Shown piece by piece: positions 32,776 through 46,015 of a DNA stretch of 64,000 nucleotides. Both the position numbers and the translations under genes were made by a program. Origin of the DNA: Diadema setosum (taxonomy: Eukaryota; Echinodermata; Echinoidea; Diadematoida; Diadematidae). How positions within the stretch are numbered: the first letter of the stretch is position 1; every line of letters starts with the position of its first letter. Location: contig NC_092702.1 of NCBI RefSeq assembly GCF_964275005.1, forward strand, positions 31,782,726-31,846,725. The letters run 5' to 3'. The notes under the pieces were generated by a model. That model was not told where the DNA came from and searched no databases. It saw nothing but the letters and a program-made list of their open reading frames with translations.

Positions 32776-34139
32776 GTTTTATTTCAAAGTGATCTAAGCG
32801 CCACTTATATGCATTTCAAAGTAAGACCATCTTCAGATAGAGCAAAATTAAACCTCTCCAGTGATACCTTACTTGTGACATAACAGGGAATATTCTAGAA
32901 TTTATGATTAAAAATACCCTGATTTTTTTTTTTTTTGGGGGGGGGGGGGCAGCAGCTTTAATCACAATCTTTCGTAATTAGCATGTTGTACTAAACGCTT
33001 ATATTACTTTGGAACCTACATCCTATACTTAAGCATTGCTTTTTAGTAGGTTCCTCATATTACACATGTACGTGTATGTCCTTATACATTTGTGAAATTG
33101 TGTCTAAAATTGACTGTTGTGTTAAATATATTCTACTTCGAAATCAAATGGAATATGAAGGCTGAATATGAAATGTGAAATATTGAACATGAATAAAAAA
33201 AAGTCAACTTAACAAGTATGGAGTTATTTCGATTTGCGATAAAACTCTTAACAATGTTAAGAGAGTCTACCAAAAAAAAAAAATAAATAAAAAAATCTGC
33301 CGTAGTGGAAAAGATAAAAGATACTTCACTTGCTTTTTCATTTACTTCTAGTTTTGTACCGAACAATACGTGGCTTCCGACATTATATTTCCTTCATGTA
33401 ATTGAGTTTTTCGATGATAATCCTTTAATCTTTATTTTCTTCTCTTTAACATAATAATAATTCTTAAATCTTTATTTCTTCTACTTAACATAATAATAAT
33501 TCTTTAATGTATATTCTTTCCCCTAACCGAATGATAACTCTTCCATAATGTCTTTAAGTTGAGTGAGATATTTCAAGGATTCTTTTAGAATTTTTAAATG
33601 GCATCCTACAGCCATCCCCCCCCCAAAAAAAAAGAAAAACATTTGAACCTTGCTGACATATGACAATGTATTTTGTTTATATTCTATTATGGTCTGATTT
33701 GATGTCAGTATTGTCTGGGGCAAATTATTCTTTTAATAGGGTCCCAATCTTTTCTTCTTTTTTTGTTCTTAACAAATAACAACATGTTGACACCCCCACC
33801 TAGCTCTCTCCCCCTTTCTCTCTACTTCTCAGTTCAGTAACTCGGTTTTTTTTTTTTTTATTCAACACATACATCATTTTATAAATCAATAATTGAAGGG
33901 TTTTTATTGCAAAATGAGCTAAGCGCCATTTAAAAAAAAATCAAAGTAAATCCATCCTCAGATAGAGCAAAACTAAACCTTTCCAGTAATCCCTCACTTG
34001 TGACGTAACAAAGAATATTCTAGAAGTTATGATAAAAAATCCTGTATTTTCTTATCATTTTTTGTTTTCTAGCAGCTTTAATCACAAATATCTCAACTTA
34101 ATCAAAAATGGAGTTAGCTCGTTTTTCGATAAAACTCTT
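32776..34139. repeat. Duplicated block, two diverged copies about 1.1 kb apart
   Basis: Copy A 32776-32970 and copy B 33901-34087 share CTAAGCGCCA, CAGATAGAGCAAAA, CTTGTGAC.TAACA, GAATATTCTAGAA and GCAGCTTTAATCACAA in the same order. A further shared piece (ATGGAGTTA...CGATAAAACTCTT) follows directly in copy B (34108-34139) but lies about 240 bp later beside copy A (33218-33250), so one copy has gained or lost a segment. Confidence 0.65.
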
Positions 34140-37100
34140 CAATTGCAAATCACAAGTCCAATATGCTGCCATTTTTGGTTTTGGTGGAGGTATACTGTCA
34201 AACGTGTCTTGCTGGTTTTTTTGTACCTACTTCTTGACCCTTGTCATTAATCACACGCAACAGTACACAAACAAGAAAACACACTGTTGGAAAACTGAAA
34301 TTTTAGATCATAGGTAAAATATATTTCTGAGGTTAGTTCACCTTTTACATAGAAACACCCACAATGAATTGATTGTCAGAATAACACTAAAGATTTTAAA
34401 TCGCAGCAAATATAAACAAACATTAATCCTCCTTTGGAGATTTTTTTTTCCAATATAATACAAAATGCATAAAAACATCGTAAAAATTAACATTCAAAAT
34501 AATTAAAACAGATATCTGTCATTAGGGTGTATACGTTTTCAATTTCTGAAGACATAATGCTCTATTCTTCTTTGAATATTAGTAAAAAATTGCAAATAAT
34601 TATGATGATTCGGAGTGCTGGTTAGAAGAGTAAAACACTTGATTTTCATTTTGCATAAAATTAGGTTATTGCTGATGTTGTTTTATATTTAGCAGGGACT
34701 TCTACTCTTTTTGCGGGAAACTTGAGGTAATATCGTTTAACACAACCTGAAATCGTGGAATGAAATGTTCTCCGATCATATGCAAATAAGCATTTCCTAA
34801 TAGTCAAAATGTGGTGAAGACTAGAATAAAGTTTAACGAGTCGATAGGAAGATTTTTCCTACCTAGGCCATTTTGAGTGATCAATTACGAATTAGTCTAG
34901 ATTATCAGTTTCATTTCACTCTTATCTCTAAACGTTCATGCACTTGGTTTGTAAAAGCACACACACATTGTCTGCAGTGAAAGTATAATGCATGAGACAG
35001 CAAAACAATAATGTTAGCTAAATCAAAGGAACAACGTTGCGTAGATTCGATTTGAAAGGTTAGTTAGTTTGGGTTGTTTTCGCGGCATTACAATGTCGAG
35101 TAAAAATAATCGTCTTTGCAATATTCTCGTGATTCGTGAGAATATACGACTGTTTACATTTCATCTTCAATCACGATAAACATAATCAGCATTTCAAGAA
35201 TACAATGTAGGTACTAAAAAATGAAATCGCCATCTTTGAGTAACAGAATATATCTTAAGAGGTTCGTATACCATGTCTGTGAGCCAAATGAAATAGTCAT
35301 GATTAAATTTAGCACACGTAGAGTGTAGTAGAAGTTTGTGTCTTCTCAGCAAACACATCGAAAAGAATACAGTTATTCATATGGATTGTAATGACATAAA
35401 AATTGACTTTTATCTATGTTTGAACTTATATTTTAACTTACGTTTTTGAACTTATATTCTACAATGGAAACACTTTCAATCTGTTTCAAAAGGGAAAGGC
35501 TTCGACACTTTGGGCATTGTTCGTGGAATTTTTGTTTTCACATCGAATCAAATGCGACATCTGATATTGTGCCGACTAGTTGCTGATACAATTGTAATTC
35601 CCTTGGAAATATTGGTCACTTACAATATATGCAATCATTAACATAACGGCGGTACGTACGTATCATTCAGTCGGCACATTCATAGATTTAAAGTATCTTA
35701 TCTAAGCTAAGCTAAATGCGTTCTTTTCAGTAAGAATAATGTATATGACTTGGGAAAAAGGAGTGTCTCAAAGTGATTGTCTAAAACTGTAAAATATGAT
35801 TTGATTTCACTTTCATCATTACACAGAAAAAAGGCATGGAGACTATTGGCACTTGGTGATTGTCTGTGCTCTCAATTTATAGACCTTCGCACTAAAGTCT
35901 TCATTTTAAATCTTCAGTGGCTTCTGAACACACTGGCACGTATAAAAATGAGACTCCCCGTCATCCGTGGAGCTACTCGCTTATCATTTCAAATTCATCA
36001 TAATCACGACGTAGACAGGTGTTTTGGTTCACTCACTGATCTCTCTATATAAGGGAGTATCTGGATATCAATACCAATTCACGCTGTATACAAACAAGAG
36101 TGTGAAGCCGCCGCGACTCCATCTTACCAGGCACACTCTAACGGAAATTTGCACGCATTTTCAACAGAGATTGTCACCAAGATCATTGTGATCTCCCGAG
36201 CTCCATGCACAGTTAGTATGGGCGATAAGGGCGCCAAGATGCGCAGTTGAGATACCCAGATACATGTACCTACTATCATAGATATCAGTGAGATAACCAT
36301 CTGTCGTTTAAAGTTTCATGCAGCACTCGATGATGGCACCCTTCATGGCGCCACCTGGACATTTCGTGGAATCGCGATATATCAATACTGTAAGCCTACT
36401 TAGCTAATACAAGACTAAATTTGCTTTTTTTTTTGCCGACTGTCTTTAAAAAGTACATGGAATGGCAAAATCATATCTTGCACATTTTTTTTGAGCCCAA
36501 TCTATTCACATAGACCACACCATAGGGTCACAAATGAACTTCATCTTCAAGCAACAGTGGTACTGGTATACATTATCAGTCAGACAAGTAGGTATAGATT
36601 GTCCAACATGCCAAGAGCAGTGTAGTACAAGAAAGTAGAATATCAGGTAAACTTGCTTTAAAAAAAATGCACAGAAGGGAAAGAAAGAGAAATGAACCCG
36701 AAACAATAAAAAAGACAGGTTTACGAAATTGAAACCGTAACTGAAACATTGAATTTATGTTACAGAAGATTGCTGCAACAAATCTATACCCAGATTTAAA
36801 TTTTAGTACAAATTCTAGATTAGATAATTACATAACAAATGACGTTGTTATGTCGGTTTGTTAGTAAAGTATTGAAGAATTTGCTTTGAATATAATTATT
36901 TAAGCAACTATTCTGTGCACGTGAACAACTTCTGACTATACGAGTGGTAATATGAGGAAAGTATCACCCCACCCCTCCCCGAAAAACCCCACAAAACAAA
37001 ATGTTGTGTTGATCAGTGCTAATGCTGGTCCGAGCCAAGTCTTTTGTCTCTCCCATCCCCCTCCCCGTCATTAGTAGTACACGGTGTATTTTTCAAAATT

Positions 37101-37385
37101 TGAATACATCAAGTGCATTACCGTCTACGTTACTATACGACATATTTATAATGCAACAGCATGCGCTCTTGTACGCTTTTACACGTTACTAGAGTCTGTA
37201 TGTTATATAGTCCACGTATAGCCATCTATACCTCAGCGGGTATTAGCTACTTGTACAGCCTGCTGGAGTCATTCACTTTCCTCCTACTCCCATTCTTTTG
37301 GCGACCTCCCTTCGCAATCCTTCACATCGAATTCCACAGTGTGTTCATCGCTCATCCGAAATATCGATTAGCATAAAAGTATACT

Positions 37386-38343
37386 TAGTACTCCGGATTC
37401 CTACATGACCATCGACAATCAACATCATACGCAAAATCTTCAAGAGGACTTAAACAAAATTGGTGACTGATGGGCGAAAAAATGGATGATGGATTTGAAC
37501 ACAGATAAGTGTAAGGTTTTGACAATATCCAATAAAAGAAGAAAAGGTGCAACACGTGTATCACCTAAATAACGCCCCTCTTGAATCTGTTGAATCCGTG
37601 AAGTACTTGGGTGTAACCATCACTTCTGATTTGAAGTGGGCCCAACACATCAACAATACTGTCAATAAAGCCAATAACGTCCTTGCATTTCTAAGACGCA
37701 ATCTTCGCGTAAAATCTTCTGATGTTAAAGCCACAGCTTACAAAACGTTGGTTCGACCAATAAGATTGTTGAGTATGCTTCCACAGTTTGGGACCCATCT
37801 TCCAAGAACCTAATCCACCAAGTGGTAATGGTCCAGAGAAGAGCTGCGCGCTTCACTTTAAATCGCTATCATAACACCTCGAGTGTCACCAAAATGTTAC
37901 AAGAACTTGATTGGACCACTCTGGAACAGCGCAGAGAAAATGACAGTCTAATTATGATGTACAAAATACACAATAATCTTACTCCTCTTTCAGCACAGGA
38001 CTAATTATTATCAAACAGGCTACTCAGTTGACGAGAGCCTCGCAACCACACTCCTATCAGGTACCATATTCGAGAACTGAATCGCATCGCCATTGGTTCT
38101 TTCCAAGAACTGTAAGGAACTGGAATTCCCTGTCGTCAGAAATTGTTTCAGCGCCATCTGTGGGATCATTTCGAAACCGTCTAATGGTTGATCACAGTGG
38201 CTAGTTATTTTCGTCAAATTTTCTATGTGCTTGTAAATATCTGTAAATAAATTGTATTATAATGTAAATAGCACCAGTCTGCAAGAATCTTAAATCTATT
38301 GAAGGAGGCAGACTTAATCAGAAGAAGAAGTAGAAGAAGAAGG
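37386..38343 (+). mobile_element. 5'-truncated, decayed LINE (reverse transcriptase C-terminal part, Jockey/CR1-like)
   Basis: Reading fragments on the plus strand give the end of a reverse transcriptase: DSYMTIDNQHHTQNLQEDLN, WMMDLNTDKCKVLTIS, then SVKYLGVTITSDLKWAQHIN, NVLAFLRRNLRVKSSDVKA, MVQRRAARFTLNRY and the RT tail RTVRNWNSLSSEIVSAPSVG. YLGVxIxxDLxWxxHI and VQRRAARF are hallmarks of Jockey/CR1-group LINEs. The frame is broken by stops (for example the TGA after LNKIGD) and shifts, and everything before the catalytic domain end is missing. AATAAA near 38247 and an AGAAGA microsatellite tail (about 38320-38343) mark the 3' end. It lies 130 nt downstream of the glass stop codon, in opposite orientation. 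Confidence 0.85.
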
Positions 38344-38472
38344 ATTCCTCGTGTGAGTTGGGATGAGCCACTAGTCACTGCCAGTAGTACAGCTGCACCA
38401 TGCAAACTTGAGATGGCGCAATCGCGCTTTCATAGATGATGTGTGCAGGATGTGTATGCCCTCTCTCCCCAC

Positions 38473-38685
38473 CTATTCGTTCTTGTGGACCTTCATGTGG
38501 CGCGTAAGATTTCCAGACTGCGAGAATCTAAGGAGACAGATTTTACACTGGTAGGGCTTTTCCCCGCTGTGGATGCGAAGGTGCTTGGTGAGGGTTGAGC
38601 TGTCTGCAAAGGCCTTCCGGCAGTACGCGCATCGGTATGGGCGCTCTCCTGAATGTGTGCGCATGTGCGTCGTGACCGACGAGCT
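38473..38685 (-). CDS. gl: glass exon 6 (terminal): half of finger 3, fingers 4 and 5
   Basis: 213 nt from acceptor TCACCCCAG to TAG, phase 0, residues 394-463. It completes finger 3 ([11 protein letters not shown]), then encodes finger 4 (C412, C415, H428, H432) and finger 5 (C440, C443, H456, H460), ending [26 protein letters not shown] and [14 protein letters not shown] are the most diagnostic Glass segments. Confidence 0.95.
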   Translation of the reverse strand, partial: SSSVTTHMRTHSGERPYRCAYCRKAFADSSTLTKHLRIHSGEKPYQCKICLLRFSQSGNLTRHMKVHKNE

Positions 38686-41600
38686 CTGGGGTGAAATGAA
38701 CGGTGATAAAAATGGCTCATCGTCACCACATTCTTATCTAGATTCCGATTAAAATGATATCATTTTTACATCTTATAGTTTAAGCCTTCAGATGTTGAGA
38801 ATCACGAGATTTTGTTGTTGTCTTTATTCATGCAAACTATATGATACTCCAGGATTAGGCCTACACTGTATCTGTCAAATAAGTGTAAACCCAGGGAAGT
38901 TTTCCATTTTCATACTACAACGTATCTGTGATTTTCGAACTTATAGGTGATACTTTTCATGATGTCATTTCTGTTTATTTTCTTACATAATTTCTTCAGT
39001 TCCGAAAACCAGTTTCACTCCAGTGTCAGTGATAGGTCATTGCTTTTCGTCAACATGTTTCACGTCACTATTCTTGTCCCAGAGACTATTTTCCTATTAT
39101 CATTTTACAGGCAAATGTATAAAAAAAAACTCACATCTCAACAGAATTTCGTAGAGATGACATCACTATTCAGTTGACCCCATTTCAGACTTTTGTTGAT
39201 TTCCTTCTTTATTTTCTTTTGTTTTCTATCTCCGTTTTGGATGGACGAAACCCACTCATCGGGTAAGATGTTTCACAGATGATGAACACTCACCTGTTTT
39301 AAAGAATAAGATAAACATTCTTCTAATGCTAATAAGCAGACGTCACATTGTTTTTAGCCAATTTGAGAGAACCGTTGAGAATGGTAAAAATCTGTTGGTG
39401 TGACTGGTTGCTAGCCGCCATCACCGAAACTCACTTGCGAGAACTGGCGGTTGCATATGAGGCATCTGAAGGGCTTCTCCCCGCTATGCGTCCTCATGTG
39501 CGCCGTGAGGTTGGCCGTCTGCGAAAAGGATTTGTTACAGGTCGGGCAGCGGTACGGTTTCTCCCCCGAGTGAGTCCGCATGTGAGTCTTCAGCGTGCTC
39601 GGTCGGGCGTACGACTTGCCGCATATGGTGCACTGGTTGCTGTCTGAAAGGAGGTAGGCACAGAGGAATTAAATAAGATTTAGAAGGTAAAGAAGTCGCA
39701 TTAATATCACGCGGTAAGCAAATGTTTCACGCTTAATGGGATAATGGATTAAGGAGGTATTTTCTTTTAAAGTACAGGATAATGAATGTACTTAAGGTCA
39801 GAATCACCAGGTAAAACGCAAAGTAGCACCTAATCTTTAAATTGTGCTGTACAACAAAACAAAGAGGAAAACAATTTCTGCGCACAATCAGAAAGTTAAT
39901 AACGACATTTGTAAGCCTATATTATATTGTAGCAAGAATAATTATCAAACATGACGACTTTAATCTAATACGGACAGAGATGTGTAATACAGTAATCTAT
40001 TTTAGGTTTTTCCTCTTTCCCCATTACTGGAGCGGTTACCAATATGCCGTATTTTTGTCTTTGAGAACATCTCTATGGATACAGTCTTGAGTGATGACTG
40101 AAAGCACTCACTCTGAACTAAAGAAAAAAGACGAAAATGAATTGACAAATGTAAATATTCTCATCTTGAGAAAACAAACAAGCTACGCATCTTCTTTTTT
40201 TTTATGAAGTTTTCAATTACGGCCCCAAAGAAACTTTCACCAAAGTCGATACTTCTTTGATGGAAGCCCGTCTTCACTCAGCAATTTTCTTTGAATAAGT
40301 TTAAATTTTGAATTCATGTGCATGATATTTTATATACACGTCAGAGTTCCCCTCAAATCCTGCAGTTGAATAAATGCTGTAAACGGGGGATATGATAATC
40401 AATTCGTTGTAGATATAACAGTAAGTTGGAAACAGCGCTATCCATGGACGGATGTGTCGAACTCTGGGGTAAACAATCCTATTCCTTTTGATCGTTTGTT
40501 GAGTGCGTAACTACACTCAGAGTCATCTATAAAACCTCATGCCCTGTTATGAAAGGGTATGGGTTATACGTTTGCCTATTCTCTGCAATTTGGAACTATT
40601 CTGAACACTAACTGTTATTGACACAGATTTGCTTTGTAATTCGTTGATCTAACAACTTACTTGCACGATTTCATCACAAACTTTTTGGACGAACAGTGAC
40701 ATCTATATTTCAAAAGGTTGTCAAGTAGCTTTTCTTGGACACACTCGAGTGTGATTGGAATACAAGCGCCTAAATTCGTCGGCGTTTTGAACGAGGTGAT
40801 TATTCGAATGTATAGGTCTTCCTAATCTTTGACAGCGAATTATCGGGAGGGGAATGTGGAATACCACAGTCACATTGATAATATAGTGTGTCTAAATTAA
40901 GCTTCTATTAAGAGCGTTCACAGAGATGTCATGTGACATTTAGAGAGATTTTCTAATAACCTTTTTTTTTTTTCTCCGAGGACTTAGCAGGGTAGAAGAT
41001 TCTACGATACATCTGAATTCACTGCTTAGGAATTCACTGACACTCCCTTCACCTTTTCTATCTCCAACACTACATGGCCCTGTCACAGAGGCGTCTTGGT
41101 TGGGAGAAGAATGTATGGATGAATAATAATCACCCTTTCAAAAGTGATATTATTCAGCTTTATTTGATCATTTGATGACAAAGATTGACCACCACGTCAT
41201 ATTATGTTAACAATAATTTATTGTGCATTATAGGCGGATATTGTGTTTCACTTTAATTTTCTATATTAAATGTTTATTCCTTCATTGAGAAATATGAAAA
41301 TAAATTGACTTGAATTGAATTGAACTGTGTTCAAATTAATGTACATTTACACATTCAACACCGTGTTACGCTGATATGAGATGCATAGAGAATTTATATC
41401 ACAAGATATCTTTATGCGCTATGTCTGTCCGTCCGTCTCTCTCACTCTACACACATACACACACAGGTGTCAAACACACACATACGATATATGTATTTGT
41501 ATGTTTACAACCATATTCCTTCAACAAGATCGTCATCCTTGCCTCTGTTTTTGATTGAAAGGTTTTTCATCACTTTCACCAAAAATTTACTTAAATATGC

Positions 41601-44600
41601 ATGGGACAGTGTCTAGGATGTATATATGCATGCCGTCAATATTTTCACGGTGAGCAGAAGAAAAAGTCAATGAAAATTTATTTTTTAAAAAGCCTACTCT
41701 ACAATAGTCTGTTCTAGCAAAGATTATCGCTTGATAAATCAGTACTGATTCTAAAGGACTCTCTTACTTTTCTTGTGTTCGTTCTTGTTCTGTTTGGATC
41801 TGACTTGTACCATCCGCCCACAAAAGTAGAGGGGAGGAGGTGGCGGTGGGGGTGGGGCTGTCTGTTGGGACGGATGGTGGTGATGACCACTCCTCCAAGT
41901 CGGTGGTGTCGACGTATACGGTAGTGGAAATCTGCTCTCGTCGGCCGAAGAGCGCAACTTGGAGGCGTAGTCTTCGTACGACGCTCCGCCCATTGAGGTG
42001 GGCGTGGATGCTGCAGGGACGAATGGTGACGCTTGGTGGGGGTTCGGATTGGCGGAATGCGGGTGGTGGGTGGGATGGTGGCCTGGACTGTGGGCGGACT
42101 GTGATCGAGCAGCTGCTGCGGAGGATGAGTTCAGGTAGTTGGTTTGGTTGTGAGGTAAAAGATCGGCGCAAGGCAGAATACCAGCTGTTCCATTCTGAAA
42201 GCAAAAACAGGATAAACGTAGACCTGACAAATGATTTCTTAGTTTTCACTTTACGACACTATTCATGTCTGACACTAATTGAGAGACCAATTAATATTTA
42301 TTATGAATAAATGATGTTTAGATTATTGGCTAGAAAAAACACTTAGACCCGAATTCGCGAAGGTGATACAAATGAAACCATGGTTTAAACCATGGACAAA
42401 AACCATGGAGCGCCAAGTGTCGCATGGAATATTTCTTTACGAAATCAGTCATTTCGTCAATGAAATGATTATTTTGTAACGAAATGACAACATTTTGTGA
42501 CTAAATGGACATTTCGTCCACGAAAATGATAATTTCGTTACCGAAACGGTCATTTTGTTGACGAAATGACCAATTTCGTAACGATGAAATGTTCCATGCG
42601 ACACTTGGCGCTCCATGGTTTTTGTCCATGGTTTAAACCATGGTTTCATTTGTACCATCTTAAAACACTTCAATGAAATAGTACAGAGCATACCATTTTA
42701 AGGAGAATTCAAAGTTTATTTGATAAAAATTGGGTTTGGAATGACTGAAACATCCAAAAACAAAGTAAAACAAAGCGATCGTAATAAAAGGTGGGTCCCA
42801 CACTTTATTAGAATCGCTCTGTTTTGGATGTATCAGCCATTTCAAAACCAATTTTCATCAAGTAAACGTTGAATTCCTCATGGAATTATGCTCTTTCATA
42901 TTTCATAAGAGGTTAGAAAAATGTTAGAAACCTGAAATTAGGTCTCAACCAAAACTAAACGATCCCTTTAATTTGTTTGTTTTATAATACACTGTCAAAA
43001 AAGAAGGAAGTTTTCAATGGTAATGTACATTGTATTCCGTCATGCACAACTAGGGTAACTTCATGCGGCTGAATTGACCTTGTTTAAATGTCTCAATTAC
43101 ATGACTCCTAGAATCATGAGTTTTTGTACTAAAATGATTTACTTAGAGACGATGTTATTTCGTCGACCACTACATTTTCAATTTTGTCGATGTTTATTTT
43201 TTTTTTTTCGTTATTTGTTTCGGATTTTATTTTTCAGTGTGTGTGTGTGAAGGGGGATGCGTGCCGATGGGGATCAGGGTCGTCCCCTCCCCCCCCCCCC
43301 CCCCTCCGGAACCATCGCAGAGTTATGAGTTTTGTTGTGATTTCATTTTTGTTATTTTTAAAGAGCTTATTTAACCCCCGGTTCGGCGCCCCCTTATCAT
43401 GTAGTAATTTGTTCCTGTTCACACCTGTAAACAGATCTTTGTCGTAGACCCCTTTGGATCTAAAAAAAACCTACATTTACACTTCGTGAAGTATATCCAA
43501 TCACGCGAAGGGACAGGATAACGCAAGAAAAGAAAGACAAAAACAGAGAAAAGCTTTATATCACCATGGACCTGGGTTGGAGCAGGGAGGTGGGACTGCG
43601 CCTCACTTAAGGTGATAGAAAAATTGACGTTTGCTGTGGATGTAGAGTCATGTCTTCATGTTTGTAAACCTTTGCTATGTACTGATCTGAAAGTGCTCCA
43701 ACAAACCGTTCAACAGAGTCTCATAGCCTGTTTCCATTGATATCTTCGCTTAAGTGCATGGACTACGTCTGCAATATAGAATTAGCACACAATATAAATC
43801 GCGTTGTTGATATCAAAATTGCAAAATAAATGTCTCCATGCTTTTCAGTCCTCGTCAACTGGCATGAATTAATATCCACTTATAAGCCACCAGGTATTCA
43901 TGAAAATTATCACACACCGAACGCGAAAATCGATTGCTCGAAAATCGATAAGGCAAGAAGATTGGATGTACGGAACATTCTGCCTCACTCCACACAATAT
44001 CATGTCATACTTTGTGTAGGCCCCTACATTGCAACAACAGCTAGTGCCACAACAGCCAAGATATAAACGCGTATGGTAATGTTTAATGCACAGAGTATAT
44101 TGTGAATACTTTTCCTGGTATTTTCATATCAATCACGTCTTCCTTTAGCATCAAAATAATCATGATTACCTTTTTATGAAATCCGTATGTATCAATAACA
44201 ATTCAAGTTTAATCAACAGGAAAATTTTGATCATGTTCTATATAGAACATGATTATAATTGACTATTGGACATTCATTTAGTGACACATTCACAGGGGAA
44301 CACTTACAGTGATATTACAGAACAGTGTGATAGACAGTACATATAAAATCCCCATGTCCGCTGTCCATCTGACGATTATTGTTGACACCTATAGATGATG
44401 TGTTCCTTTAATGTTCGTTAGAATCACAAGGATATGTAATCGTAATGATTTATGTGGACGGCACCATTCATTAAAAGACACAATGTATAATTAAAGGTAC
44501 TGTTTACCATTGGGAGCAGTGATTTAAAAAAGAAAATGTGCGAGATATCATATTTGATGCATATGTGTAGGTCAGTTGTATCACAAAACATCCTACCATA

Positions 44601-45480
44601 GAAAAGATTTGTGATAAATCATAAAATACTGTATAAGGAGATATCACTATTTTCCCCGCTAAACCATAACTGTAGATGGTTTAGCCTAGAAACATTTTTA
44701 TCATAACTAATGTTCATATTTTGTATATCTAACAATACTAAACATTGACTACACTGGTTCAATTTTTTTTTCATTGGTTGCTTCTATCCCTAACTCACAT
44801 TTTGGAACTAATTTGAAGCACTAAAGCTGGGTTTTTGTTTCATTTGCAAATAATACATAATGCCTTTAAATGGTGTAAAACCAAGGAGACATGCAGTGAG
44901 ATTTCATCGGCATCGGATAAACTCAAAATACATTTATTCATTTAACTGTTAATTTAACTGCTATTGTTAAGCGTATCGGAAGCTCTTGCAGAAGAAAATA
45001 AGTACGGTCTGCTCTTTATAACTTGATGTTATCATTACTATTACTATACAAGAGAGGAATGCTATATATGGAACATAAAATTTTCACGTGTTTTCACGGA
45101 AATATTACATTTGCCATTGTTACTTTTTTTCCAATGACATGTATAGTGTTGTTTTTATATATTTCAAGACCCTTTTACTTTGGTTTGTAGAGAAACGATT
45201 AATACGAAAAATAAGTATGTTAGGCAAATTAAAGAAGTACATATTGATAGCTTTTGATATTGGACAGGTATTGAATTTAAGAGCAAATATATATTTATTT
45301 TCAGCAGGATGATACACAAGAAAACGTACATTATTTTAATCTACCACCCATACCTTATGTGCGCCTCAAACAAAATAATGTGCTTTCAATCCCTGAAAGA
45401 CGAATTCAAATATATGTAATGCTGCGGAAAAAAATAGTGATTGCTTGGAGGGGGAGGGGCCTGAAAGAGCCTCACATACG

Positions 45481-45518
<38 letters not shown>

Positions 45519-45922
45519 TACACATACACACAACACATTGATATTGTGCCATATAATATACACCATTAGAGTGAAATACCACTTTAAAAATAGAGTAAAA
45601 CTAAACAAAAAAAGGGTCCATCAAAATTAGATAAACAATGAGTAAATTGACACGGTACAGTAAAATTGGTCATAACTGATATTATACAAAGGTGTGATGA
45701 TTTATGACATCACCCCACCTGTCTTTCATTTATTTGCCTTCGAATCTTCATGGAATTTTTCTTTTTCATTTTTGTCAAAAGATTAAAAATCATTGTAATT
45801 CTTCCCATTGAATCGTAGAGTAGTAATAGTGTCGGTATTATCTTGTATTCAGTTGAACATAATGTCTACCACTTTTGTTTAATTGATCTCACTCTGTTAC
45901 TATAGCTCAACTCTAAGAATAT

Positions 45923-46015
<93 letters not shown>

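Larger units (their letters stand above)
31511..38472. other. Intergenic region between BOD1L (5' side) and glass (3' side)
   Basis: Nearly 7 kb, AT-rich. Recognised contents: a small hairpin (31950-32058), a duplicated block (32776-32970 and 33901-34087) and a truncated LINE (37386-38343). 34150-37380 holds no recognised gene; a lone TATATAAG at 36046-36053 precedes slightly GC-richer DNA. ORFs of 60-90 codons here show no motif. Confidence 0.6.

Noticed and set aside
35777-36052. 91-codon plus-strand ORF in the intergenic region
   Set aside because: No motif, no conserved-looking segment and no supporting splice sites; an ORF of this size is expected by chance.
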